From positions 1-20,871 of the forward strand of contig SHUN01000002.1 of the NCBI GenBank assembly GCA_009697495.1: a DNA stretch of 20,871 bases. The letters are read 5' to 3'. This DNA is from Bryobacterales bacterium. Lineage in GTDB: Bacteria; Acidobacteriota; Terriglobia; Bryobacterales; Bryobacteraceae. This document shows positions 8,254 to 15,295 of the stretch, one piece after another (position 1 is the first letter of the stretch; the number at the start of each line of letters is the position of its first letter). The notes beneath the pieces were generated by a model. It was not told where the DNA came from and searched no databases. It was given only the letters and a program-made list of their open reading frames with translations. Made by a program: the position numbers and the translations under genes.

Positions 8254-8371
8254 TGGCGGCCGAAGGAAACGCTCCCATTCCCAGGCGATCCCAGCCGGCG
8301 TCTTTGGCGAGCGTGACATCGTGCGTCTGGAGGACCTTCGCGAGTTGGACCGACGCATTCGTATGGAACAA
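8243..8371 (-). pseudogene. Possible remnant of a DUF5615/PIN-like toxin
   Basis: A minus-strand frame reads VQLAKVLQTHDVTLAKDAGW followed by DRLGMGAFPSAANNSF. DUF5615 toxins have a similar H-x-V-x-T/x-A...GW..L.NG.L pattern after a short aspartate-bearing N-terminus, which is absent here. The frame then dissolves into unconvincing sequence and the repeat. It points the opposite way from the antitoxin-like fragment, so if both are real the locus has been rearranged. Confidence 0.2.
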
Positions 8372-8404
8372 GCCGCGGGTGCCCGGGCAAATTGTGGAAG
8401 TTGG

Positions 8405-9310
8405 TTAGCGGATGAAGTCGAATACGGTGCGCCTGTCCTCCTGGGCTTTGGACTGGAGCGCGGCTTGCCTGTGGGTGGAGGCGGCTTGGAGTTCGAGAAT
8501 GGACTGCGCGAGGTCAGCGCCTTCGGTGTCGGCGATGAGAATCTGGAGGCTGAGGATCTTCTTTTCCGCGGCGGTGTTGGCTTGCGCAACCGCATTTTGG
8601 GTGGAGCCGTAAAAGGCAAGTTGTTCGTTGAGATGCTCGAGGGACGAACTGAGGCCGGAGACGGCGATACGAATGGCGTTTTCGTCGTTAGCGAGGAGCG
8701 CGGTGCGGAGGCTGTTGACGGAGGCGAAGGCGTTGCGGGATGGAGTGGTGGAATCGAAGATTTCCTGACCGGTGTGAGCAAGGGAGAGACGGACGCCGGA
8801 GGAGTCTCGAATCTGACGAGTGGCATTGCCGCCGGCATAAGGAGTAGCGCCCGAGGGGAGGCTGAGATCGACGACGTACGGCTGGGCCTGATCGGCTGAG
8901 CCGGCGAAGAGGTAGCGCCCGTCGATGGCCGTGTTGGCGACATTGACGAACTGGCGGAATATCGCCTCGACTTCGCCGGCGATCATGGTCCGGCTGATGG
9001 CGGATGCGGTGCCGGTGAGGCCTTGGGCGCCGAGGACGCGGATGCGCTCGACGGACTTGATTCCGTTCTGAATAGCGATTTCGGCGGTGTCGACTTCGGT
9101 CTTGGCACGTCCAAGGTTGGCCTTGGTTTGCTCGGCGGAGGCGAATTCGGCGCGGGACTGGAGCAGGACGCCTATTTGATCGGGATAATCGGCGATGCTG
9201 TTCATGCGGAGGCCAGAGGAGAGCTGGCGCTGCGCGCGTTCAGAGCGGCTCTGAATCCGGTCGAGATCCTGAAGGAAAGCGGACTGTTTCGCGTCAAGGA
9301 AGGAGAGCAT
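8405..9310 (-). CDS. flgL: Flagellar hook-filament junction protein FlgL (HAP3)
   Basis: The protein has 301 residues, normal for FlgL. The N-terminal flagellin-like helix contains FLQDLDRIQSRSERAQRQLS and LSSGLRMNSIADYPDQIG. The FlgL/flagellin turn GRYLFAGSADQAQPY is at 131-145. The C-terminal helix ends LQSKAQEDRRTVFDFIR, which stands where flagellins and FlgL have their polymerisation helix. It joins FlgK to the filament outside the cell and is exported by the flagellar type III apparatus, so it has no signal peptide. The SD (AGGAAA) overlaps the flgK stop codon, with only 7 nt between the genes. It is the last gene of the operon. Confidence 0.92.
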   Translation of the reverse strand: MLSFLDAKQSAFLQDLDRIQSRSERAQRQLSSGLRMNSIADYPDQIGVLLQSRAEFASAEQTKANLGRAKTEVDTAEIAIQNGIKSVERIRVLGAQGLTGTASAISRTMIAGEVEAIFRQFVNVANTAIDGRYLFAGSADQAQPYVVDLSLPSGATPYAGGNATRQIRDSSGVRLSLAHTGQEIFDSTTPSRNAFASVNSLRTALLANDENAIRIAVSGLSSSLEHLNEQLAFYGSTQNAVAQANTAAEKKILSLQILIADTEGADLAQSILELQAASTHRQAALQSKAQEDRRTVFDFIR

Positions 9311-9317
9311 AAGTTTC

Positions 9318-10682
9318 CTATCTGAGCATCCCGAGAAGCGTTTCGGTCATGCTGTTGAGGACCGCCATGACCTGACCGGCGGCTTGGAAGCCTTTTTGAA
9401 GTTGGAGCAACTTGGTGGCTTCGACGTTGATATCGACGCCGGAAAGCTCAGCGCGGACGTTTTGGGCCTGCTGGAGAAGTTGGCGCTGCAAACCGCCGTT
9501 GGCGATTTCGGTGTTGAGGCGATCGCCGATATTGGAAGTGAGCTCGGCGTAATATTGGGCGGATGTGAGGCCTGTGAAGAGGGCGGCCGATTGCAGGTCG
9601 GCCAAATCGAGCGCAGTGGTGTTGCCGCCGGGGTCCCCTGGGGCGGCGGCGGCGAGTTCAGCGCCGGTGATGTTCGTAATGGAAAGCGTGGCGGCGGCAC
9701 CGATGCCGGCGTTGTAGGTGAAGAGGTTCTTGGCGGGGGTGGCGCCGTTCAAGTCGATACCGGCATTGAGAGTGCCGTTGACGTTATCGGCAAAGCCCTG
9801 GGCGAGGGTATTGAGGCGGCGCTGATAGTCGGGGAGAAGGGTGTTACGGAATGTCAGAAGAGCCCCCAGCTTGCCCTCAGCGATACGGCTAGTGATGTCG
9901 CCGCCATCGGAGTCCATGATCTGGTAAGTGCCGCCGGAACTCGCTACGGAAATGGGCCAATGGTGATCCCCGATGACGGCAGCGGTCTGGCCGCCGATAA
10001 AAATGGATACCGAGCCATCTTCCTGAGGCAGTGCGGTGAAATCGACGAACTGAGCAAGCTCTTCGAGTTTGGCGTGCAACGTGGAATCGACACCGGCGTC
10101 GTTGGAATTGGCTTGGCTTTCGCGGCGTTGTTTGTTGAGCGAGACGATGTCAGCGGTGAGGCGGTTGATCTTTTGAACGGTAGAGCCGATTTCGGTACCG
10201 GCACGGCCGGCGGCGTCACCGAGGTCAATGGCGGCTTTATTGAACGACTGGGAAAGGGAGGCGGCGCGATTGAGGACTTGACGGCGGGCCACGGAGTCAT
10301 TCGGCGAAACGGACCATTGGGAGATCGTGGCAAAAAACTTGTTGATTTCTCCGGAGACGCCGGAACCGGCGGCGATGGGAAAGGTGCGCTCAATTTCGCT
10401 TAACTTCGTACTCAGACTGTCGGCGTTTCCGCTGCGGTGCTGTGTTTTCCAAACGGCGGCTTCGACGAAAGCATCGCGGGAAGAGGCGATGGGACCGAAG
10501 GTGACGCCGCCGGAAGTGGAAGTAGAATTCGGGTTGAAGGGGTTGGCAATGAGGCTTCCCTCCTGACGGGCGTAGCCAACGGTGGAAGCGTTGACAATAT
10601 TATTTTGGACAACGCTGAGGGAGCGCTGGAGCGACTTCATCGCGCCAGCGGTGGACACCATTGCTGTAAAGAGGCTTCCCAT
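9318..10682 (-). CDS. flgK: Flagellar hook-associated protein FlgK (HAP1)
   Basis: The protein has 454 residues. The start is ATG 10682 (MGSLFTAMVSTAGAMKSLQR); a longer in-frame extension to 10907 runs into the flgN-like gene and is composition noise. The N-terminus carries the axial-protein motif VVQNNIVNASTVGYARQ (about 24-40), a variant of the usual N-x-x-N-x-x-T-x-GYxRQ. The C-terminus GVDINVEATKLLQLQKGFQA plus AGQVMAVLNSMTETLLGMLR is the paired helix of hook and junction proteins. It forms the first junction ring on the hook. It lies 10 nt after the flgN-like gene and 7 nt before flgL. It is a little shorter than enteric FlgK (~547), implying a reduced variable domain. Confidence 0.93.
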   Translation of the reverse strand: MGSLFTAMVSTAGAMKSLQRSLSVVQNNIVNASTVGYARQEGSLIANPFNPNSTSTSGGVTFGPIASSRDAFVEAAVWKTQHRSGNADSLSTKLSEIERTFPIAAGSGVSGEINKFFATISQWSVSPNDSVARRQVLNRAASLSQSFNKAAIDLGDAAGRAGTEIGSTVQKINRLTADIVSLNKQRRESQANSNDAGVDSTLHAKLEELAQFVDFTALPQEDGSVSIFIGGQTAAVIGDHHWPISVASSGGTYQIMDSDGGDITSRIAEGKLGALLTFRNTLLPDYQRRLNTLAQGFADNVNGTLNAGIDLNGATPAKNLFTYNAGIGAAATLSITNITGAELAAAAPGDPGGNTTALDLADLQSAALFTGLTSAQYYAELTSNIGDRLNTEIANGGLQRQLLQQAQNVRAELSGVDINVEATKLLQLQKGFQAAGQVMAVLNSMTETLLGMLR

Positions 10683-10692
10683 GGTTGTTTTT

Positions 10693-11037
10693 CTACGCTT
10701 CGAGCGAAAGTTCGTGCTGGTTATTCGCTGCGCTGGCAAAGACTCCGTTGGCCTGATAACTGGCGGGCGGTTGCAACTGTTCGGTCCAGTCCTGACAATA
10801 GGCAAGGCCCTGGTCGGCGAGGATGCCGGCATCGCGGAGTTCGGTGCGGAAACGCAGCAGAGATCGTTCGAGTTGGCGTTGTTCGGCGGCCTGCAGGCGA
10901 TCCCCATTCTGAAGCGTGGCGGTGAGGCTTTGCAGGGAGCGGAGCGCGGCCTGAAGGTGTTCCAGTGCTTCCTGGGGCGCCAAGCCGATAAGCGCGTCGT
11001 GCGCGACAGTGAGGCAGGGCATGTTGATCGGAAGCAT
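10693..11037 (-). CDS. FlgN-like flagellar export chaperone (probable)
   Basis: The protein has 114 residues, predicted almost all helical and Leu/Gln/Ala-rich (ALEHLQAALRSLQSLTATLQ, AAEQRQLERSLLRFRTELRD). It has no signal peptide and no cysteine-rich or catalytic motif. FlgN keeps FlgK and FlgL export-competent and is poorly conserved, so the call rests on size, helical character and position directly before flgK and after flgM, the standard flgM-flgN-flgK-flgL order. It starts 9 nt after the flgM stop. A different small flagellar protein cannot be excluded. Confidence 0.62.
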   Translation of the reverse strand: MLPINMPCLTVAHDALIGLAPQEALEHLQAALRSLQSLTATLQNGDRLQAAEQRQLERSLLRFRTELRDAGILADQGLAYCQDWTEQLQPPASYQANGVFASAANNQHELSLEA

Positions 11038-11046
11038 GGTGATAGC

Positions 11047-11370
11047 CTACTTATTCGGGTTAGGCGGTTCGAGCAGCGTCTCGGTGACGATGCCGCTGGC
11101 TGTCTCGCCTGCGTCGGGTTTGTAAGTGCCCGCCGCGTATTCGCCGGCCAGTTTTTCGATGTAGGCGAAACGTTCCGGAGACTCGGTAAGTGCCCCTTGG
11201 AGCGCGGAAGCTAAGGACGAGAGACTCACTTCGTCGCTTGAGCCTATTTTGTTTGCGCCCGAGGCTAATTTAGCCGAGCGAGCGTGCGCGGCGGCGGCCG
11301 TTTCCTGTGTCTTGACAGCGTCCTGCGCCGAAGCCGCGCGGGAGTCCTGGTATCCGTGATTGATATTCAT
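11047..11370 (-). CDS. flgM: Anti-sigma-28 factor FlgM
   Basis: The protein has 107 residues. The disordered, Ala/Ser-rich N-terminal half is typical. The C-terminal half carries the sigma-binding signature: SSDEVSLSSLASALQGAL, then SPERFAYIEKLAGEYAAGTY followed by K-P-D, matching the family D.V.LS..A..L.....pR...I..L...i..G.Y.vd. FlgM holds FliA inactive until the hook is finished, then is exported. A strong AGGAGGT SD lies about 11 nt upstream of the ATG. First gene of the flagellar operon. Confidence 0.9.
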   Translation of the reverse strand: MNINHGYQDSRAASAQDAVKTQETAAAAHARSAKLASGANKIGSSDEVSLSSLASALQGALTESPERFAYIEKLAGEYAAGTYKPDAGETASGIVTETLLEPPNPNK

Positions 11371-11688
11371 AATGTTGCGGGACCTCCTGGTTGGAGAATT
11401 GCCGGGAAGGGGTTTGGCGCCCTTGTAGTTCTCTTATCGGTTGGGGTTTGGAGAATGTGGGGGGAAGTAAGGATATTGCGCCGAGAGATTTTTGATGGGA
11501 GTGCTTTCGTATAGTAGGAGTTGATGGGAGGCACGGCGTTCTCTGTGAGTATTGCTGAGCAAGTGAGGTTCCATTGGGATGCTTTATTGCCTTTGTTGAA
11601 GAAAAGCAAGGATTTTCGCATGTTTGGAAAATTGACAGAGGGGCGGCGGGCGGAAGAATGGTTCCAAACCGGCACAGATTGTCCCAGG
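11371..11688. other. 318-nt divergent intergenic region between flgM and the haem-protein gene
   Basis: No convincing gene is visible. A plus-strand frame is open from 11521 into the c-type haem gene, but the extra ~56 residues have no recognisable motif and precede a good signal peptide, so I treat them as untranslated. The region holds the flgM leader with its SD (complement of ACCTCCT near 11381) and presumably both promoters. Confidence 0.6.
11434..11441 (-). promoter_or_regulatory. FliA (sigma-28)-like -10 box upstream of flgM
   Basis: Read on the minus strand the bases are ACCGATAA, seven of eight identical to the sigma-28 -10 consensus GCCGATAA, about 64 nt upstream of flgM. The expected TAAA about 15 nt further upstream is not there (CCAC instead). 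The site is therefore only a candidate for late-class or autoregulated expression of the operon. Confidence 0.3.
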
Positions 11689-12366
11689 ATGGAACGGCGG
11701 CGAGCGGCGGTGACGAAAAAATGCCAGTGTGGTGGAAAATTGACGGTGGCGGCGGCCGTTTTTTTTGCATTGGCGGCGGCGGCGTGGGGGCACGATACCC
11801 CGACGACGAAGTTGACTTGGACGCGCGAAATTTCGCGGATGGTGACGCTGCGGTGTGTGGGATGTCACCAGCCGGGCGGCGTGGCGCCGTTTTCGCTACG
11901 GACGTATGCGGAGGCGAGGCCGTGGGCGGTGGCGATCAAGGAAGAAGTCCTGCGGCGACGGATGCCGCCATGGCCGACGGCGAAGGGATTTGGAGAGTTT
12001 TCGAACGATATTTCATTGCCGCAGGAGGAGATTAATCGGCTGGCGGAGTGGGCGGAGGGGGGCGCTCCGGAGGGGGAATTGCAGTATTTGCAGCCGGTGC
12101 TTTCGGTGCCGGTGTGGCGGGCAGCGGGCAGGCCAACGGGCCGGAGTGTCCGACTGGAGGGCCGGGTGGGGGAGGCGATGACGGTTTTGGCGGTTCGTGG
12201 GAAGGGGAAGGGTAAAGCATGGGCCGAGTTGGGAGACGGGAGTGTGGTGCCGTTGGCGTGGTTGACGGGGGAGGGGAAGGCGCAGTGGATGATTTATCGG
12301 GAAGCGGTGCGATTGCCGGCGGGGTCACTGGTTCGGGGGATTGGATTGGACGCCATGATTCGTTAG
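11689..12366 (+). CDS. Secreted c-type haem protein (planctomycete/acidobacterial cytochrome-like)
   Basis: The protein has 225 residues from ATG 11689, chosen because it gives a normal signal peptide: basic MERRRAAVTKK, hydrophobic core LTVAAAVFFALAAAAWG, likely cut before HDTP. A single haem-binding CVGCH (56-60) sits in VTLRCVGCHQPGGVAPFSL, followed by TYAEARPWAVAIKEEVLRRR and MPPWP. Met92 is the likely distal ligand. LPQEEINRLAEWAEGGAPEG completes the domain. This arrangement is common in periplasmic haem proteins of acidobacteria and planctomycetes. Residues ~140-225 are an uncharacterised, probably beta-rich tail. Its stop codon overlaps the stop of the convergent metal-binding gene. 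The electron partner is unknown. Confidence 0.82.
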   Translation: MERRRAAVTKKCQCGGKLTVAAAVFFALAAAAWGHDTPTTKLTWTREISRMVTLRCVGCHQPGGVAPFSLRTYAEARPWAVAIKEEVLRRRMPPWPTAKGFGEFSNDISLPQEEINRLAEWAEGGAPEGELQYLQPVLSVPVWRAAGRPTGRSVRLEGRVGEAMTVLAVRGKGKGKAWAELGDGSVVPLAWLTGEGKAQWMIYREAVRLPAGSLVRGIGLDAMIR

Positions 12367-13169
12367 GCGAGGGCAATGGCCGTGATTTGGAATTTGGCGG
12401 TGTTGACGATGGCGTCGCGTTGGAATTGCGCCCAAAGAGTGTATTGCCCTGGGCGGGGGAAAATTAGGTTGAACTGGACTTGGTTTTGGTAGGGCTCCCA
12501 GGCGGGATGGGCGTGGACGAGATCCAATAGATCGGCGCTGGCGCTGAGGAGATGGCCCCAGGCGCCGAGCCAGGGGGTGACTCCTTCGAAGGGACTCAGT
12601 TCGAAGAAGAGCATGGTTTTAAGGCCGGCGATGGGTTTTTCGGGATCCGTGCGGAGTTTTACCCGGAGGTTTTGGGTTTCGGGAGGGTGGATTTCCTGGG
12701 GCGGGCCTTGGACGTAAAGCGGGGCAGTTAGGAGTTGGGGAGTGCCGCCAGCGGGGTAGAAATCGGTGAGGATGCGGTAAAAACCGGGCAGCGGCAGTTT
12801 TGTATGAAAGCGGAAATAGCCGCTTGGTTCGGGAGTCGGATGTTCGTGGGCGAAGTAACGGTGGTCCTCGCTAATGAGGAAGACGTGAAGCAGCTTTTCG
12901 TGGATTTCCTCGAAGTTTTCGACGCGTTTGTTGGTTTTCGGGTGGGTGACGTGGAGGCGGAGCGAAGTGGTATGGGTGGTTTGGGGGGCTCGGGGGAGGA
13001 CGTCGACGTGGAGGCGGTATTCGAGGGGATCGGGGAGGCCGGGGACGAGGTTCATGCCGCATCGGGGGCAGCGGCCGGGGAGTTTGGAGTGGATCTCGGG
13101 ATCCATGGGACAAGTGAAATCCGGAATAGCCTGCGCGGCCAGGAAGGGGAGGAAGGAGCGGCGGCGCAT
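12363..13169 (-). CDS. Heavy-metal-binding-domain protein with duplicated H-x12-HxHP motif
   Basis: The protein has 268 residues. After a short N-terminus (MRRRSFLPFLAAQAI, perhaps a weak signal) comes a heavy-metal-binding domain: C20-P-M-D-P-E ... C34-P-R-C37-G-M. The rest shows an internal duplication. HVFLISEDHRYFAHEHP (95-111) and HLLSASADLLDLVHAHP (206-222) align without gaps, sharing H1, S6, D8, H14, H16 and P17. Each is followed 18-19 residues after its last His by a P-G-x-Y-type beta turn (PGFY, PGQY). The conserved histidines suggest a metal site, probably copper, in each repeat; that is inference. The gene starts 6 nt after the FGE gene in the same operon, and its last codons touch the convergent haem-protein gene. 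Confidence 0.8.
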   Translation of the reverse strand: MRRRSFLPFLAAQAIPDFTCPMDPEIHSKLPGRCPRCGMNLVPGLPDPLEYRLHVDVLPRAPQTTHTTSLRLHVTHPKTNKRVENFEEIHEKLLHVFLISEDHRYFAHEHPTPEPSGYFRFHTKLPLPGFYRILTDFYPAGGTPQLLTAPLYVQGPPQEIHPPETQNLRVKLRTDPEKPIAGLKTMLFFELSPFEGVTPWLGAWGHLLSASADLLDLVHAHPAWEPYQNQVQFNLIFPRPGQYTLWAQFQRDAIVNTAKFQITAIALA

Positions 13170-13175
13170 AACGGG

Positions 13176-14156
13176 CTATACGTCCCGGACGCAGCGGAAC
13201 GTGATGTTGGTCGTAGCGGAATCGGCGGTGTTTTTTGTGCGGGCGGCGACGCGGTATCGGTTGCAGTAGCTCTTGTGGCAGAGATAGCTGCCGCCGCGCA
13301 TGGATTTTTGGGTGCCTTGGGCGGGGCCGACCGGATTGGTTCTTGTTGCAGTGAGATGCCAGAAGGGCTCGAACCAATCGTTGCACCACTCCCAGGCGTT
13401 TCCCACCACGCTGTAGAGCCCGTAGCCGTTGGCCGGGAAGGCGCGGACGGGGGAGGGGGCGGTGAAGCCGTCATCGCCAAGGTCGGAGTGTGGGAACTCG
13501 CCCTGCCAGATGTTACATAAGTGGTTGCCGTCCGGGGTTAGATCGTTGCCCCACGGGTAGGTGTTTTGTTCGAGGCCGCCGCGCGCGGCGAACTCCCATT
13601 CGGCTTCGGCCGGAAGGCGTTTACCAGCCCATTCCGCAAAGGCGGCGGCGTCGTTCCAGGAGATTTGGGTGACCGGAGTGTCTTGGCGATCGGCGATGGA
13701 TGCGTCGGGTCCCTCGGGGCGGTCCCATCGGGCTTCGGGGACTTTGCACCACCACGGGACTCCCAGCACGGTGTCTTCGACTAGTTTTTTGTAGCGTTCT
13801 GGCTCCAGGTGGCCTTGGAATACGAAACTCCAGCCGAAGCGTTCGGATTCGGTTTTGAAGCCGGTGGCTTTAACGAATGCAGCGAACTGGGCGTTGGTGA
13901 CGGGGGTAGCGTCGATGTAGAAGGGGTCAAGGTGAGTTTCGCGGATGGGGCCTTCGCCGTCGGCGGGGAATCCTTCGCGGTCTTCGGTGCCCATGAGGAA
14001 CGGCCCGCCGTCGAGTTTGATCATGCCTTCGACGGAGCCGGAGCGCACGATTCGGCGATCAACGCTTAATTGACGCGAAAGGGCCAACTGGTCGGCTCGC
14101 GATTTGCTGGGCACGCAGCAGGGGTTGATTCCGGCGACTTTGAAGGGATCACTCAT
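13176..14156 (-). CDS. Formylglycine-generating enzyme (SUMF1/FGE family)
   Basis: The protein has 326 residues. FGE oxidises a cysteine in sulfatases to formylglycine using O2 and copper. The catalytic region is fully preserved: RGGSYLCHKSYCNRYRVAAR places the two copper-binding cysteines at 293 and 298, as in human FGE, followed by FRCV at the end. Other family marks are GGPFLMGTEDREGFPADGEG (50-69), TPVTNAQFAAFVKATGF, ISWNDAAAFAEWAGKRLPAE (165-184), EWEFAARGG and YPWGND. Many SUMF1-fold proteins lack these cysteines, so this one is probably a true FGE. An N-terminal CC pair (13-14, NPCCVPS) is notable. The start overlaps the PPIase stop by 4 nt. There is no sulfatase in the window, so the target lies elsewhere. 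No signal peptide is evident. Confidence 0.92.
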   Translation of the reverse strand: MSDPFKVAGINPCCVPSKSRADQLALSRQLSVDRRIVRSGSVEGMIKLDGGPFLMGTEDREGFPADGEGPIRETHLDPFYIDATPVTNAQFAAFVKATGFKTESERFGWSFVFQGHLEPERYKKLVEDTVLGVPWWCKVPEARWDRPEGPDASIADRQDTPVTQISWNDAAAFAEWAGKRLPAEAEWEFAARGGLEQNTYPWGNDLTPDGNHLCNIWQGEFPHSDLGDDGFTAPSPVRAFPANGYGLYSVVGNAWEWCNDWFEPFWHLTATRTNPVGPAQGTQKSMRGGSYLCHKSYCNRYRVAARTKNTADSATTNITFRCVRDV

Positions 14157-15025
14157 GGCTTCTTAATGGTCTTTACATCGGCCTTGGCGCGGAGTGCGTC
14201 GACGAACTCTTCGAGCGCCTTTTCCTGGGCTCCGCGGGACAGGGCGGCTACGATCTGCTCGTTCACTTCTTCCAAGGGCCGGACGCCTTCGGGCTTCTTT
14301 TCGTGGAGCGTGGCGATGTGCCAACCGAATCCGGATCGAAAGACTGGGCTGACTTGACCGGGTTCCATTAGCGAGACGACTTCTTCAAACTCCTCGACCA
14401 TTTCGCCGAGCGGGAACCAGCCGAGACTGCCGCCTTGGCCGGAGCAATCGGAGTGCTTATTGGCGACGTCGGCGAAGGGGGTTCCGCTGGTCAACTCGGC
14501 TTCGGCGGCTTTGATGGTTTCGAGGGCGGCGGCTTCATCGGCTTCATCGTTGACGTTTTTGACGATGTGGGAGGCGTGGAGCATGGGCGGTGTTTTGAAC
14601 TCGGCGAGGTTGGCTTTGTAGAAGGCGGTGATTTCCTTTTGCTTGGGCTTTGGAGCCTTGTCGCCGACGGCGCGGATGAGGCGTTCGATGCGGATTTGGG
14701 CTTCGATATCTTTGCGGGCGGCGTCTTTATCGACACCGGCGCGCGTAGTGCCTGCTTCGCAGTCTTCGAGGTCGCCGGCGGGCGGAAACATGGCGGTTAG
14801 GCGTTCGTCAATCTCTTCGGCGGGGACGGGGTCGCCTGTTTCCGAGGCCGTCTGGCGGAGCAGCACGCGTTCGATGACGTTTTCTTTGGCCCAGTCGCGG
14901 AGTTGGATTTCCCGGGCAATCGGGTCCATGTCCTGCATCATTTCTTCGTAGCGCGGGCGCATCGAGGCCGCTTCTTGCCGGATGATGACGTCATCCACGT
15001 ATTCGCCGTTGATCTGTAAGGCCAT
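14153..15025 (-). CDS. Parvulin-type peptidyl-prolyl isomerase, cytoplasmic
   Basis: The protein has 290 residues. The N-terminal ~140 residues are helical and charged (SurA/PrsA/NifM-like chaperone part). The rotamase domain spans ~146-244: PMLHASHIVKNV, FADVANKHSDCSGQGGSLGW, FPLGEMVEEFEEVVSLMEPG and SPVFRSGFGWHIATLHEKK. Unlike SurA or PrsA it has neither signal peptide nor lipobox, so it should act in the cytoplasm, perhaps on a partner of the operon. It is the first gene of a three-gene minus operon (4-nt overlap with FGE). An SD-like AGGA lies 8 nt before the ATG. Confidence 0.9.
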   Translation of the reverse strand: MALQINGEYVDDVIIRQEAASMRPRYEEMMQDMDPIAREIQLRDWAKENVIERVLLRQTASETGDPVPAEEIDERLTAMFPPAGDLEDCEAGTTRAGVDKDAARKDIEAQIRIERLIRAVGDKAPKPKQKEITAFYKANLAEFKTPPMLHASHIVKNVNDEADEAAALETIKAAEAELTSGTPFADVANKHSDCSGQGGSLGWFPLGEMVEEFEEVVSLMEPGQVSPVFRSGFGWHIATLHEKKPEGVRPLEEVNEQIVAALSRGAQEKALEEFVDALRAKADVKTIKKP

Positions 15026-15041
15026 TCTGTTGTTCCTATTG

Positions 15042-15071
15042 TATAAATTGGCGGGCGGTTGTCGCGGTCAA
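15042..15071 (-). promoter_or_regulatory. Candidate promoter for the PPIase-FGE-metal protein operon
   Basis: On the minus strand TTGACC (15071-15066) is a five-of-six -35 match. It is followed after 18-20 nt by the AT-rich stretch TTTATACAAT, which offers several imperfect -10 options. Distance to the ATG at 15025 is plausible. The call is by inspection only. Confidence 0.3.
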
Positions 15072-15132
15072 TTCCAGCGTCGAGGCGGTTACCACTCGCG
15101 GTTCCTTACGGATTTTCCCTCCAGCCAAAGCA

Positions 15133-15162
15133 GGGGACAGTGGTTACTGTCCCCCTAAGGGG
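15133..15162. repeat. REP-like palindrome with two mutually exclusive hairpins
   Basis: GGGGACAGT (15133-15141) and ACTGTCCCC (15146-15154) form a 9-bp stem with a GGTT loop. The same C-run can instead pair with GGGG at 15159-15162 (CCCC-TAA-GGGG). Palindromes built on GGGGACAGT/ACTGTCCCC are familiar as scattered REP elements linked to Y1-type (RAYT) transposases in several phyla. No transposase is present here. It lies in the divergent gap upstream of the M16 peptidase. Confidence 0.6.
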
Positions 15163-15193
15163 TTCGCTGAGAGTTTTGCAGGAGGGCCTTCGC

Positions 15194-15295
15194 ATGTTAC
15201 AACGGCTCTATGCGTTCTTTTTTTCTAATGCGCGCCTTAACCCTTGGCGTCCTGCTCGCCGCCACGGCGTTCACTCAGTCGGCCGGCAAGATTGA
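15194..15295 (+). other. Short ORF with the only strong SD ahead of the M16 gene (leader or frameshifted true start)
   Basis: AGGAGGG at 15180-15186 is ideally placed (7 nt) before ATG 15194, which opens a 33-codon frame beginning MLQRLYAFFF. That frame is offset from the peptidase frame, whose first ATG (15210) has no SD of its own. A T7 run (15218-15224) lies just after, so a one-base slip would fuse this start to the peptidase signal peptide. It could be a leader peptide coupling translation, or a sign of a sequence error or slippage. Confidence 0.35.

Noticed and set aside
7873..8943. Long minus-strand ORF of 356 codons spanning the tandem repeat and the flgL 3' part
   Set aside because: Ser/Pro/Arg-rich composition, overlaps flgL in another frame, and is open only because the 66-bp repeat and GC-rich antisense lack stops.
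11530..11550. Possible sigma-54 promoter (GGCACG followed by a short spacer)
   Set aside because: The -12 element does not match TTGC and the site points away from the flagellar operon.
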